Of a DNA stretch of 21,133 nucleotides, positions 15,258 through 21,133 are shown in pieces. The notes beneath the pieces are model-generated. The model did not search any database and was not told the origin of the DNA. It worked only from the letters and a program-made list of their open reading frames with translations. The translations under genes and the position numbers were made by a program. The stretch lies in NCBI GenBank assembly GCA_910588225.1, contig CAJUQT010000042.1:15730-36862 (forward strand), written 5' to 3'. The first letter of the stretch is position 1. Every line of letters starts with the position of its first letter. This DNA is from an uncultured Acetatifactor sp. (GTDB lineage: Bacteria > Bacillota > Clostridia > Lachnospirales > Lachnospiraceae).

Positions 15258-17681
15258 ATGAAAACAATTCCTTTTTCTTATGAATACCAATATATGCCGG
15301 TGGAAAAACGGTATGGAGTCCTTCCGGAGAGAAATGTCTGCTCTGTCAAGCCGGCGGCAGAACAGTCCGATTACTTTTACACCGGAAACGGGTCCCACCG
15401 TATGGACATTGCCGGAGGGCCTTACCGCGACAAAATTGTGGTAACTCAGGAGCTTCTGTATGAACCCAAATGGGCGAAGACCCCTGATGTGCCGGATTTG
15501 CGGCCCTATATGGCGGATATCCGCAAATATGTGATGGAAGGAAAACCGGAGCTGGCTGACAAGCTGATCGACCAGGCCCAGAGAGAAGCAGGCTATGAGA
15601 AGTATATGAATCTGGATGCAAAAATTGTCTATCCCATGGCAAGTCTGCATGTGCATAAGGCTTTTCACCTTGAACTGACACAGCCGGACAGATCCGGCAC
15701 CCATAATTATCTGCGCTGGCTGGATCTGCTCACCGGAAAAGTGACGGCTCACTGGGAAAATGAATGCGGTGCCTATGAGAGTGAATCTCTTGCTGTCTTT
15801 GAAGGGGACTTTACCGCCACCAGGCTTACGGCGCCAAAAGGAATGCTGGATGTGAAGATTGATTTCCACTATCCTGAAAAGAGGGACCGTTTCGGGAATC
15901 CTGCCATGGAAGGGTCCGCCAATATTCTGGAAAAAAGTACGGAACTGTTCAAACTGGCCTTTGCCTATAATCCTGAATATGGACAAAAGGGCTATTCTTC
16001 TGTGATTCGCTTTGTGCGGCAGGGCGGCAGCTGCCAGGTTGTAGACGACGGAATTCAGGTGACGGGAGCGGACAGCCTTCTGATTCTCAGCAAAACGGTT
16101 CGGTTTGAGAAGGATTTCCGGTTTGCATGTGCGGATCAGGTGGTGGAAGCTTTCCTGCAGGTTGCGCCGGATTTTGAGTCCTTCGTGGCGTCAAATGAGA
16201 AGAGGCTGGGCGGGCGCATGCAGTTTTCCGGTCTGGAGCTGGGAGACTCTGAAAGAGCCAGAGACTATGTCCTTTCGGGAGAGGAACTGCTGAAACGCTG
16301 CCATAGTGTGAATGAACTGGACCCCATGCTGATGAACAAGCTTTTTGATATGGGCCGCTTCTATCAGATCATTGACACAGGCAAGCTTCCGCCCATGTGG
16401 GGACAGCACAATATCAATACCAATCTCCAGGTCTGCGCCGGAAATAACACCGGATTATTTGAAGAGATGGATACTTATTTCCGTTATTACGAGACAAAGT
16501 TCGATGACTTCCGCACCAACGCGAAGCTGCTTTTCGGAGCCAGGGGATTGCTTGCCAGCGTGCACTGTGATTATGATTCGGGATTGTACTATCATTTTTC
16601 CAGGACTTATCCTCATTACTGCTGGACCGGGTGTCTGGGCTGGATATACAATGAATTCTGGGGATATTATCTGTGTACGGATGATAAGGAGTTCCTGCGC
16701 ACCCGGGTGGTGCCGACGCTGAAGGAAATCGCTCTTTTCTTTGAGGATTATGCCTGCGACAGGGACGAAAGGGGAAAGGTGATCTTCTGTCCTTCCTTCT
16801 CACCGGAGGATCCCACTCCGAATCCGGACTATATGACAGTTACCTGCAGGAGCATCAATCCCACCAGAATCAATTCCGTGATGGACATTGCCATCTGCCG
16901 GGAGGTTGTGACCAATCTGATAGATGCCTGCAATGTGTTGGGCATAGAGCAGGAGAACATTGCTCATTGGCAGGAACAGCTGGAATCCCTTCCCGATTAT
17001 GTTCTTGACGAGGAGGGCGGATTAAAGGAATGGGCCTGGCCTGCCATCGAGGAAAACTATAATCACCGCCATGTTTCTCATCACTATGATCTGTGGCCGG
17101 GCAGAGCGGTATTCCCTGATACAGAACCCGAGATCGCGGAGGCCATCCGGATTTCCAACAGGAAACGGGGGCAGCAGGATGATTCCGCCCATGGCATCAT
17201 TCACCGCGCGTTATGCGCCATACGACTGAAAGATATGGAGGAACTGGAGCAGAATCTGTCACAGCTGATCTGTCACGGGTTTGTCCGCTGCAATCTGTCC
17301 ACCGCCCACTTCCCCTACAGAGGCCAGTTCCCGGATCTGCAGGGAGCCATGCCTGCGATTCTGCTGGAGATGTGCGTCTTCTCCCGTCCGGGTGTGGTGG
17401 AATTCCTTCCGGCGCTGCCGGAGTATTACCGTACCGGAAAAATATATGGAATCTGGCTGTACACCTGGGCAAAACTGAAGGAGATGGAGTGGACGGAAGA
17501 GGGCGTTACGGCGAAGTTGGTTTCCTTCCGGGAACAGAGTCTCACGCTGAGATGTCCTGAGAGAGCCACAGCTTTCGAGATCAACGGTAAGCCTATGGCA
17601 ATCGAAAACAATTCTGTCGTTTATGGCTTTGGGAAAGGGGAAGAGGTATCCATAACGATACGGTATGGAAGCTCTTCGTAA
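15258..17681 (+). CDS. GH95-family glycosidase (alpha-L-galactosidase or alpha-L-fucosidase)
   Basis: This 807-residue protein has no signal peptide. It shows the GH95 layout: an N-terminal beta-sandwich (TGNGSHRMDIAGG, then ADIRKYVMEGKPELADKL), an (alpha/alpha)6 barrel and a C-terminal sheet. Compared with the bifidobacterial 1,2-alpha-L-fucosidase AfcA, the general acid corresponds to E517 (CPSFSPEDP), the two base-activating Asn to N385 and N387 (HNINTN), and the key Asp to D693 (FPDLQGAM). GH95 inverts at alpha-L-fucose or alpha-L-galactose linkages. An alpha-L-galactosidase of this family serves complex cereal xylan breakdown in Bacteroides, so that activity fits here. I prefer the start at 15258 with GGAGGAG at 15239-15245; an ATG at 15237 overlaps the MATE gene. 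Sequence around the catalytic Asp is quite diverged. Confidence 0.82.
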   Translation: MKTIPFSYEYQYMPVEKRYGVLPERNVCSVKPAAEQSDYFYTGNGSHRMDIAGGPYRDKIVVTQELLYEPKWAKTPDVPDLRPYMADIRKYVMEGKPELADKLIDQAQREAGYEKYMNLDAKIVYPMASLHVHKAFHLELTQPDRSGTHNYLRWLDLLTGKVTAHWENECGAYESESLAVFEGDFTATRLTAPKGMLDVKIDFHYPEKRDRFGNPAMEGSANILEKSTELFKLAFAYNPEYGQKGYSSVIRFVRQGGSCQVVDDGIQVTGADSLLILSKTVRFEKDFRFACADQVVEAFLQVAPDFESFVASNEKRLGGRMQFSGLELGDSERARDYVLSGEELLKRCHSVNELDPMLMNKLFDMGRFYQIIDTGKLPPMWGQHNINTNLQVCAGNNTGLFEEMDTYFRYYETKFDDFRTNAKLLFGARGLLASVHCDYDSGLYYHFSRTYPHYCWTGCLGWIYNEFWGYYLCTDDKEFLRTRVVPTLKEIALFFEDYACDRDERGKVIFCPSFSPEDPTPNPDYMTVTCRSINPTRINSVMDIAICREVVTNLIDACNVLGIEQENIAHWQEQLESLPDYVLDEEGGLKEWAWPAIEENYNHRHVSHHYDLWPGRAVFPDTEPEIAEAIRISNRKRGQQDDSAHGIIHRALCAIRLKDMEELEQNLSQLICHGFVRCNLSTAHFPYRGQFPDLQGAMPAILLEMCVFSRPGVVEFLPALPEYYRTGKIYGIWLYTWAKLKEMEWTEEGVTAKLVSFREQSLTLRCPERATAFEINGKPMAIENNSVVYGFGKGEEVSITIRYGSSS

Positions 17682-17769
17682 ATGTCCGGGCAAAATGATG
17701 TGACAACAGGAATATATGGGCGACAGGATTGTGATGAGACCAGTAGTCAATAAAATTACTGTAAATTCA

Positions 17770-17801
17770 AGGGTTTCGGAGGACTCTCCGGAATCCTTTT
17801 T
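17770..17801 (+). terminator. Rho-independent terminator of the xylan cluster
   Basis: AGGGTTTCGGAG (17770-17781) pairs with CTCCGGAATCCT (17786-17797) around a GACT loop, with two G-T wobbles, and runs straight into TTTTT (17797-17801). It lies 88 nt after the GH95 stop codon and marks the end of the GC-richer gene block. Confidence 0.85.
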
Positions 17802-17810
17802 GCGTGGAAA

Positions 17811-17834
17811 GCCACTTTAGAGGACTAAAGTGGC
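17811..17834 (+). other. Perfect 10-bp inverted repeat after the terminator
   Basis: GCCACTTTAG (17811-17820) and CTAAAGTGGC (17825-17834) pair perfectly around AGGA. No T-run follows. It is 9 nt beyond the terminator and could be a second transcription stop, an operator or the edge of the AT-rich segment that begins here. The remaining bases of the 17682-18012 gap hold the terminator upstream and the promoter downstream; I see nothing else in them. Confidence 0.5.
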
Positions 17835-17949
17835 AGGCGAATTGAAGAAAAATTTGCTGATAATACCGGAACAGGCAGAGAAAATAATTTTCTGCCAAAA
17901 TATTAGTAGAGAACTAAAAGTTAATTCTTGCGAAAATAAAGATATTTCC

Positions 17950-17978
17950 TTGTATAATAGCAATCATTGTGCTATAAT
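17950..17978 (+). promoter_or_regulatory. Sigma-A-type promoter for the small HTH regulator
   Basis: TTGTAT (17950-17955) and TATAAT (17973-17978) are spaced by 17 nt, with an extended -10 TG one base before TATAAT. A second TATAAT (17953-17958) overlaps this -35, with a weaker TTGCGA (17928-17933) 19 nt upstream. The surrounding DNA is AT-rich and no gene on either strand competes. The start codon is 35 nt beyond the -10 box. Confidence 0.7.
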
Positions 17979-18012
17979 TATTTTTGTCATGTGAAAAACA
18001 AGGAGACAAAGG

Positions 18013-18231
18013 ATGATTGTAAGTTATAAAAAATTATGGAAGCTGTTAATTGATAATGACATGATGAAAAAAGACTTGCAGAAGTCGGCTGGCATAAGTT
18101 GGGCGACTGTAACGAAGATGTCAAAAGGCGAAATTGTAAGTACTGAGGTCCTTATGAAAATATGTAAAGTACTTCATTGCAATGTTGGAGATATTGTAGA
18201 CTTTGTGGAAACATCAGATGATTGCGATTGA
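18013..18231 (+). CDS. Small Cro/CI-type helix-turn-helix regulator
   Basis: This 72-residue protein is almost entirely one HTH domain of the XRE/Cro type (YozG-like). Helices 2 and 3 read MKKDLQKSAGISWATVTKMSKGE, shown here only for its pattern: KKDL, then AGISWATVTKM. It ends with the usual VLMKICKVLHCNVGDIVDFV. AGGAGA at 18001-18006 and a good promoter upstream fix the start. Such small regulators often sit at the front of restriction, defence or mobile modules. Here the following material is a methyltransferase-tail relic and then an AlbA_2 gene. Its last bases overlap the relic's reading frame, which suggests it was once translationally coupled to it. Confidence 0.9.
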   Translation: MIVSYKKLWKLLIDNDMMKKDLQKSAGISWATVTKMSKGEIVSTEVLMKICKVLHCNVGDIVDFVETSDDCD

Positions 18232-18295
18232 TTTGGATGACGGCGTAAAACATAATTATGAGGTTTTCAAGGATGTATTGGTAACAATTAATTAA
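18218..18295 (+). pseudogene. Relic of a PglX/Eco57I-type DNA methyltransferase C-terminus
   Basis: A 25-codon open frame overlapping the end of the HTH gene reads MIAIDLDDGVKHNYEVFKDV and then LVTIN before TAA. I recognise the DLDDGVK-x-NY-x-x-F pattern as the tail of large N6-adenine methyltransferases of the PglX/Eco57I group and of related restriction proteins. Nothing of the catalytic body is present upstream, so this looks like the scar of an internal deletion. It could also be a coincidental short peptide. Recognition is from memory, not from a search. Confidence 0.55.
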
Positions 18296-18349
18296 ATCTC
18301 ATTAAGAAATTGACAATAATGGAGCATACTGTGACTGGAGGACAGGAGT

Positions 18350-19840
18350 ATGACAATCGAAGAAATTGTACACGGCGAATCAAAAAATGTTGAGTTCAAG
18401 GTAAGCTTACCAAAGGATTCTTCAAAATATACGAAAACTATTATAGCCTTTGCAAATACGCAAGGCGGTCGTCTGGTTATAGGAGTAGAAGATAAGACAC
18501 GCAGCATTCCAGGGGTGGATGACGATTCTGTTTTTCAAATTATGGACAGCATTGCGAATGCTGTTGCAGACTCCTGCACACCGCAGATTGTTCCAAATAT
18601 AGAGTTACAGACGATTGATGAGAAAACAATTATTGTAATTACGGTCACACCGGGACCAAACAGACCATATTATTTGAAGTCAAAAGGGAAACAAGATGGA
18701 ACGTATATTCGCATTGCGGGTACTTCCAGACCGGCGGATCCTGAAAAAATAAAGGAACTGGAAATGGAGGGAGCTCATATTTCGTGGGACGAACTGACAT
18801 GCATCGGTTACGAAGCAACGGAGGCGGAAATAGCGAAACTTTGCACTGATATTATGCAGTATCGGAAAACTGTGGGATTGTCTGAGCGTAAAGTGACAGA
18901 TATTCAGCTGATGAATTGGAAACTTTTGAAAAAGACAGATACATTGCTGCTTGCGTCGAATGCATATGTCTTGCTTGTGTCTGATTATTTTCCGTTTTCC
19001 AAAACACAATGTGCTGTGTTTAAAGGGACAGAAAGAACAGTTTTTCTTGATAAGCGGGAATTTACAGGACCTGTCTATGAACAGATTGAGGATGCGACGG
19101 CATTTGTCCTACGCAATATCCGTTTGGGAGCAACGATTGAGGGACTGGTCAGAAAAGAGACTTATGAACTTCCGATCCAGGCAATTCGTGAAATGATTGT
19201 CAATGCGCACTGCCATCGCAATCTGACAGATGCTTCCTGTGTACAGGTGGCAGTGTATGACGACCGATTGGAGGTTACATCGCCGGGTGGACTTTATAAC
19301 GGGCTTACGTACGAGGAGATTATGAGTGGGCATTCAAAGCTTAGGAATAAGGGAATTGCCAATATTTTTCATCAAATGGGATTTATCGAAGCATGGGGGA
19401 CTGGAATACGAAGGATAAAACAAGCGGCTGAACAGTATGGACTTCCAGCCCCGGATATTCAGGTTTTTGACGATATGTTTCGCGTAAATCTCTATCGTAG
19501 ACCACTATCGGAAATATCAGATGATAGTGACAAAACATCGGAAAAGCATCGGAGAAACATCGGGGAAACATCGGAGAAGCCCCATGGAAACATCGGAGAA
19601 ACATCGGAGAAGCTGCAAAAACAGTCCGGAGGAGAATTAAACGATACACAGAGAAAGATTTTGGAGCTTTTGTCGGTGGATGCAAAACTTTCCGCCGCAA
19701 AGCTGGCGAAACTGGTTGGAGTGTCAGGCAGAAATGTTGAAGTAAATATCAAAAAACTGAAAGAGCGCGGAATACTCATTCGCTGTGGTTCTCCTAAAAG
19801 CGGATATTGGAAAATTATAGATAAGAAACCGTTGGATTGA
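18350..19840 (+). CDS. AlbA_2 (Schlafen-like) / RecG-related regulator with winged-helix tail
   Basis: This 496-residue protein belongs to the COG2865-type 'ATP-dependent helicase-related' regulators. Residues about 10-130 are the AlbA_2 domain (KNVEFKVSLP, then IAFANTQGGRLVIGVED). Residues about 270-370 resemble the GHKL-type HATPase_c_4 domain (IREMIVNAHCHRNL, and GIANIFHQMGFIEAWGTGIRRI). A hydrophilic linker at 396-421 is encoded by 11-bp tandem repeats. Residues about 430-496 are a winged helix (TQRKILELL, AAKLAKLVGVSGRNVEVNIKKL). These proteins are thought to act as DNA-binding regulators and often accompany mobile or defence genes. There is a GGAG-rich ribosome-binding region at 18336-18347. 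Base composition differs from the xylan cluster. Confidence 0.88.
   Translation: MTIEEIVHGESKNVEFKVSLPKDSSKYTKTIIAFANTQGGRLVIGVEDKTRSIPGVDDDSVFQIMDSIANAVADSCTPQIVPNIELQTIDEKTIIVITVTPGPNRPYYLKSKGKQDGTYIRIAGTSRPADPEKIKELEMEGAHISWDELTCIGYEATEAEIAKLCTDIMQYRKTVGLSERKVTDIQLMNWKLLKKTDTLLLASNAYVLLVSDYFPFSKTQCAVFKGTERTVFLDKREFTGPVYEQIEDATAFVLRNIRLGATIEGLVRKETYELPIQAIREMIVNAHCHRNLTDASCVQVAVYDDRLEVTSPGGLYNGLTYEEIMSGHSKLRNKGIANIFHQMGFIEAWGTGIRRIKQAAEQYGLPAPDIQVFDDMFRVNLYRRPLSEISDDSDKTSEKHRRNIGETSEKPHGNIGETSEKLQKQSGGELNDTQRKILELLSVDAKLSAAKLAKLVGVSGRNVEVNIKKLKERGILIRCGSPKSGYWKIIDKKPLD
19535..19611 (+). repeat. Seven tandem 11-bp repeats inside the AlbA_2 gene
   Basis: Seven back-to-back units of ACATCGGAGAA or close variants run without a gap; unit 5 (GCCCCATGGAA) is the most diverged, and units 4, 6 and 7 are identical. 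Because 11 is not a multiple of three, three units encode the 11-residue peptide period seen as NIGETSEK twice. Gain or loss of one unit shifts the frame: one alternative frame stops at 19638-19640 and the other at 19738-19740. Both would remove all or most of the winged-helix tail. Confidence 0.92.
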
Positions 19841-19845
19841 GGTAA

Positions 19846-20153
19846 CAGGAGGCGCATCAGGCATTAAGTGTCATGCGTCAACGTTTTTATGGGGACCATA
19901 TCGTTCACGAAACGTGTCACGGGAATATGGGTCTGCCCGTTCGTGTATACTGCTTCCAGGATAAAAAGTTCTCTGGGATACAACAGACTGTCAGGGGCAG
20001 ACAGAAAGACCAGAGGAAAGGATAAAGCAAAATATTGTAACAGATGCGGAGTGGACATGGAACCGCGTTGTGGATGAAATGCTGGAGCGGGCGGAGGGGA
20101 AATTTTCGATACAGAATGTCGGAAATATACAAGACACGGTTTCCCAATCATAG
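19846..20153 (+). pseudogene. Broken unrecognised gene (frameshifted, no clear start)
   Basis: Two open frames join end to end. The first runs 19846-20025 (internal ATG at 19873) and contains FYGDHIVHETCHGNMGLPVR and VYCFQDKKFSGIQQTVRGRQ. The second is open 19965-20153 and contains ERIKQNIVTDAEWTWNRVVD and EMLERAEGKFSIQNVGN. Both read like ordinary protein, whereas the other frames do not, so a single frameshift around 20000-20025 in a gene of about 100 codons is likely. I do not recognise the family. AGGAGG at 19847-19852 lies too far from the ATG at 19873. The rest of the 19841-20250 gap shows only an ATCCAT-T-ATGGAT palindrome (20173-20185). Confidence 0.4.
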
Positions 20154-20250
20154 TATGATGATGTAACAGAGTATCCATTATGGATGGAAATATCGTATGG
20201 GAACCATTACAAGATATGAAAAAGGTTACAAGAATTTACAGGAGGGTAAA

Positions 20251-20622
20251 ATGGAGAAAAAGAAGATTGAGGTAATCCCATATCTGGAATTTAAGGGGAA
20301 CTGTGAGGAGGCAATTCATGCTTATATTGAAGCATTTGGCGGCGAAATTTATGGAATGTCCCGTTTTTCTGAGAACACGGCTGACACACCGGATTTGATC
20401 GGAAAAGTAATGCACGTGGAGTTTGCCATCGGTAATACCCATATGGCGGCAGGCGATGGTGGTGGCTATGGGGGAGTGAAGACTGGTATAAAGCTGATGA
20501 TTCATATGGACTCAGAGGCGGAAGCGTTACATGCTCTGTCTGTATTAGCGGAAGGCGGAACCATACTTGCACCGTTACATCCACACCCGGAACCGGATGA
20601 TGTGATATGTTATGAACTGTAG
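20251..20622 (+). CDS. VOC / PhnB-like protein, probably C-terminally truncated
   Basis: This 123-residue protein belongs to the vicinal-oxygen-chelate/glyoxalase superfamily, PhnB-like branch. Pattern: EVIPYLEFKGNCEEAIHAYI at the start, then FGGEI, GKVMHVEFAIGNTHMAAGD, and GIKLMIHMDSEAEALHAL. Family members normally continue past the LxPLxPHPEPDD motif into a strand carrying a conserved phenylalanine-glycine-W segment (DKFGYTW-like). Here it ends CYEL-stop, so about 20 residues seem missing and the fold may be incomplete. GGAGGG at 20241-20246 supports the start at 20251 over an in-frame ATG at 20197. The actual substrate is unknown; these proteins are often poorly characterised. The missing tail abuts the mobile-element sequence that follows. 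Confidence 0.8.
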   Translation: MEKKKIEVIPYLEFKGNCEEAIHAYIEAFGGEIYGMSRFSENTADTPDLIGKVMHVEFAIGNTHMAAGDGGGYGGVKTGIKLMIHMDSEAEALHALSVLAEGGTILAPLHPHPEPDDVICYEL

Positions 20623-20629
20623 ATGTAAA

Positions 20630-20680
20630 CATTTCCGGCAAACGCAGTATTTTAGCGGAAATGGGCGTCTGCTAAAATAC
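20630..20680 (+). other. Interlocking inverted repeats (possible pseudoknot or recombination site)
   Basis: Two perfect inverted repeats are interleaved. CATTTCCG (20630-20637) pairs with CGGAAATG (20656-20663), and GTATTTTAGC (20647-20656) pairs with GCTAAAATAC (20671-20680). The order A-B-A'-B' means the two helices either form a pseudoknot or are alternatives, competing only at base 20656. The site lies between the truncated VOC gene and tnpV. Confidence 0.6.
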
Positions 20681-20801
20681 AACATATGCGGCTGGCTCAT
20701 TTGTGGTGAATGAAAAATTGCAGATGTTGTGATAGAGAAAGTAGGTGATAATCTTTTATTCGTATCTGTAAACAGTTTAGCACAAAGAAAGGTGGTTGTA
20801 T

Positions 20802-21133
20802 ATGGAAATTACTTACCATTGGGAAGGCGATTATTTGATTCCCGACCTCAAACTTTCGGATACAACGGAATACCATATCGGAAAGTATGGAAGAATGAGG
20901 CAGCGGTCTTTGAAGGAGAATCATGGGGGTATTTATTCGTATATGATTTTGTCAGAAACCTTATGGAAGCATCTTGCGGAAATTGATGAAGAATGTAATG
21001 AGATGATGGACAGACTTGTGGGGCAGATGGCAAAGAAAGAGGGTGTAACCGAACAGCTAAAGTCCGATGACTGGCTCGGCTGGCTTCAGAAGATGAACAG
21101 CATCAGGAGCAGGGCGGAGGAAATAGTGCTGCA
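20802..21133 (+). CDS. tnpV: TnpV, transposon-encoded protein (5' part, runs off the window)
   Basis: This frame stays open from an ATG at 20802 to the window end (110 codons seen, no stop). It reads MEITYHWEGDYLIPDL, then GKYGRMRQRSLKENH, DEECNEMMDRLVGQMA and KKEGVTEQLK, ending MNSIRSRAEEIVL. This is the characteristic sequence of TnpV, a small protein found in Tn4451-type and other clostridial mobilisable elements. Its molecular role is not well defined. AAAGGTGG (20788-20795) serves as ribosome-binding site. Family members are about 115-130 residues, so only the last few codons are likely missing. It indicates that the right side of the window enters, or is a remnant of, an integrated mobile element. 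Confidence 0.87.
   Translation, partial: MEITYHWEGDYLIPDLKLSDTTEYHIGKYGRMRQRSLKENHGGIYSYMILSETLWKHLAEIDEECNEMMDRLVGQMAKKEGVTEQLKSDDWLGWLQKMNSIRSRAEEIVL

Noticed and set aside
18310..18338. Promoter with TTGACA (18310-18315) before the AlbA_2 gene.
   Set aside because: No acceptable -10 box lies 16-18 nt downstream.
19535..19611. CRISPR-like array.
   Set aside because: The 11-bp units are contiguous with no spacers and lie inside an open coding frame.
20033..20077. Zinc-ribbon-like CNRCG peptide in a frame starting at 19868.
   Set aside because: Only one CxxC pair occurs, the rest of that frame is not protein-like, and it competes with the two better frames of the broken gene.
20729..20986. 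Open frame of 85 codons overlapping the start of tnpV in another frame.
   Set aside because: The tnpV frame matches a known family over its whole length and has its own ribosome-binding site; the other frame matches nothing recognised.

Overview
The window looks like part of a gut Lachnospiraceae-type (Clostridia, Firmicutes) chromosome. The evidence is the purine-rich AGGAGG ribosome-binding sites, the Gram-positive-style gene packing, the lack of signal peptides on the sugar enzymes, and a TnpV gene of the kind carried by clostridial mobile elements. The genus is inference; no rRNA or housekeeping marker is present.

Positions 71-17681 hold ten same-strand genes that read as one intracellular system for dismantling short, heavily decorated xylan fragments. 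In order they are: a class-C beta-lactamase-fold serine hydrolase (probable esterase), a GH39-GH43 fusion, a two-headed CE1-type esterase, a GH51 arabinofuranosidase, a beta-helix GH120 beta-xylosidase, a type-B carboxylesterase, a single-headed CE1-type esterase, a MATE transporter, and a GH95-family enzyme translationally coupled to it. Together they would remove acyl groups (acetate or hydroxycinnamates), arabinose, possibly L-galactose or L-fucose, and finally xylose. No sugar importer or regulator is present, so import and control genes must lie elsewhere. A Rho-independent terminator at 17770-17801 closes the block.

The gaps in the first 4.7 kb carry a family of repeated, folded elements not explained by any gene. 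Type 'alpha' (three copies) is a conserved core hairpin enclosed by inverted arms whose sequence differs between copies while still pairing. Type 'beta' (two copies plus a fragment) is a small hairpin in which one stem pair has changed in a compensatory way. A short tail, GCGGAACTGGAATAG, precedes the ribosome-binding site of two genes. These elements are the strongest candidate here for something undescribed.

From about 17.85 kb the DNA is visibly more AT-rich and accessory in character. It holds a small Cro/CI-type regulator with a good promoter, a 25-codon relic resembling the C-terminal tail of a PglX/Eco57I-type DNA methyltransferase, and an AlbA_2 (Schlafen-like)/RecG-related regulator. 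That regulator contains seven 11-bp tandem repeats in its coding frame, a possible phase-variation switch. These are followed by a broken unrecognised gene, a VOC/PhnB-like protein that seems to lack its C-terminus, a pair of interlocking inverted repeats, and the start of a tnpV gene that runs off the window.
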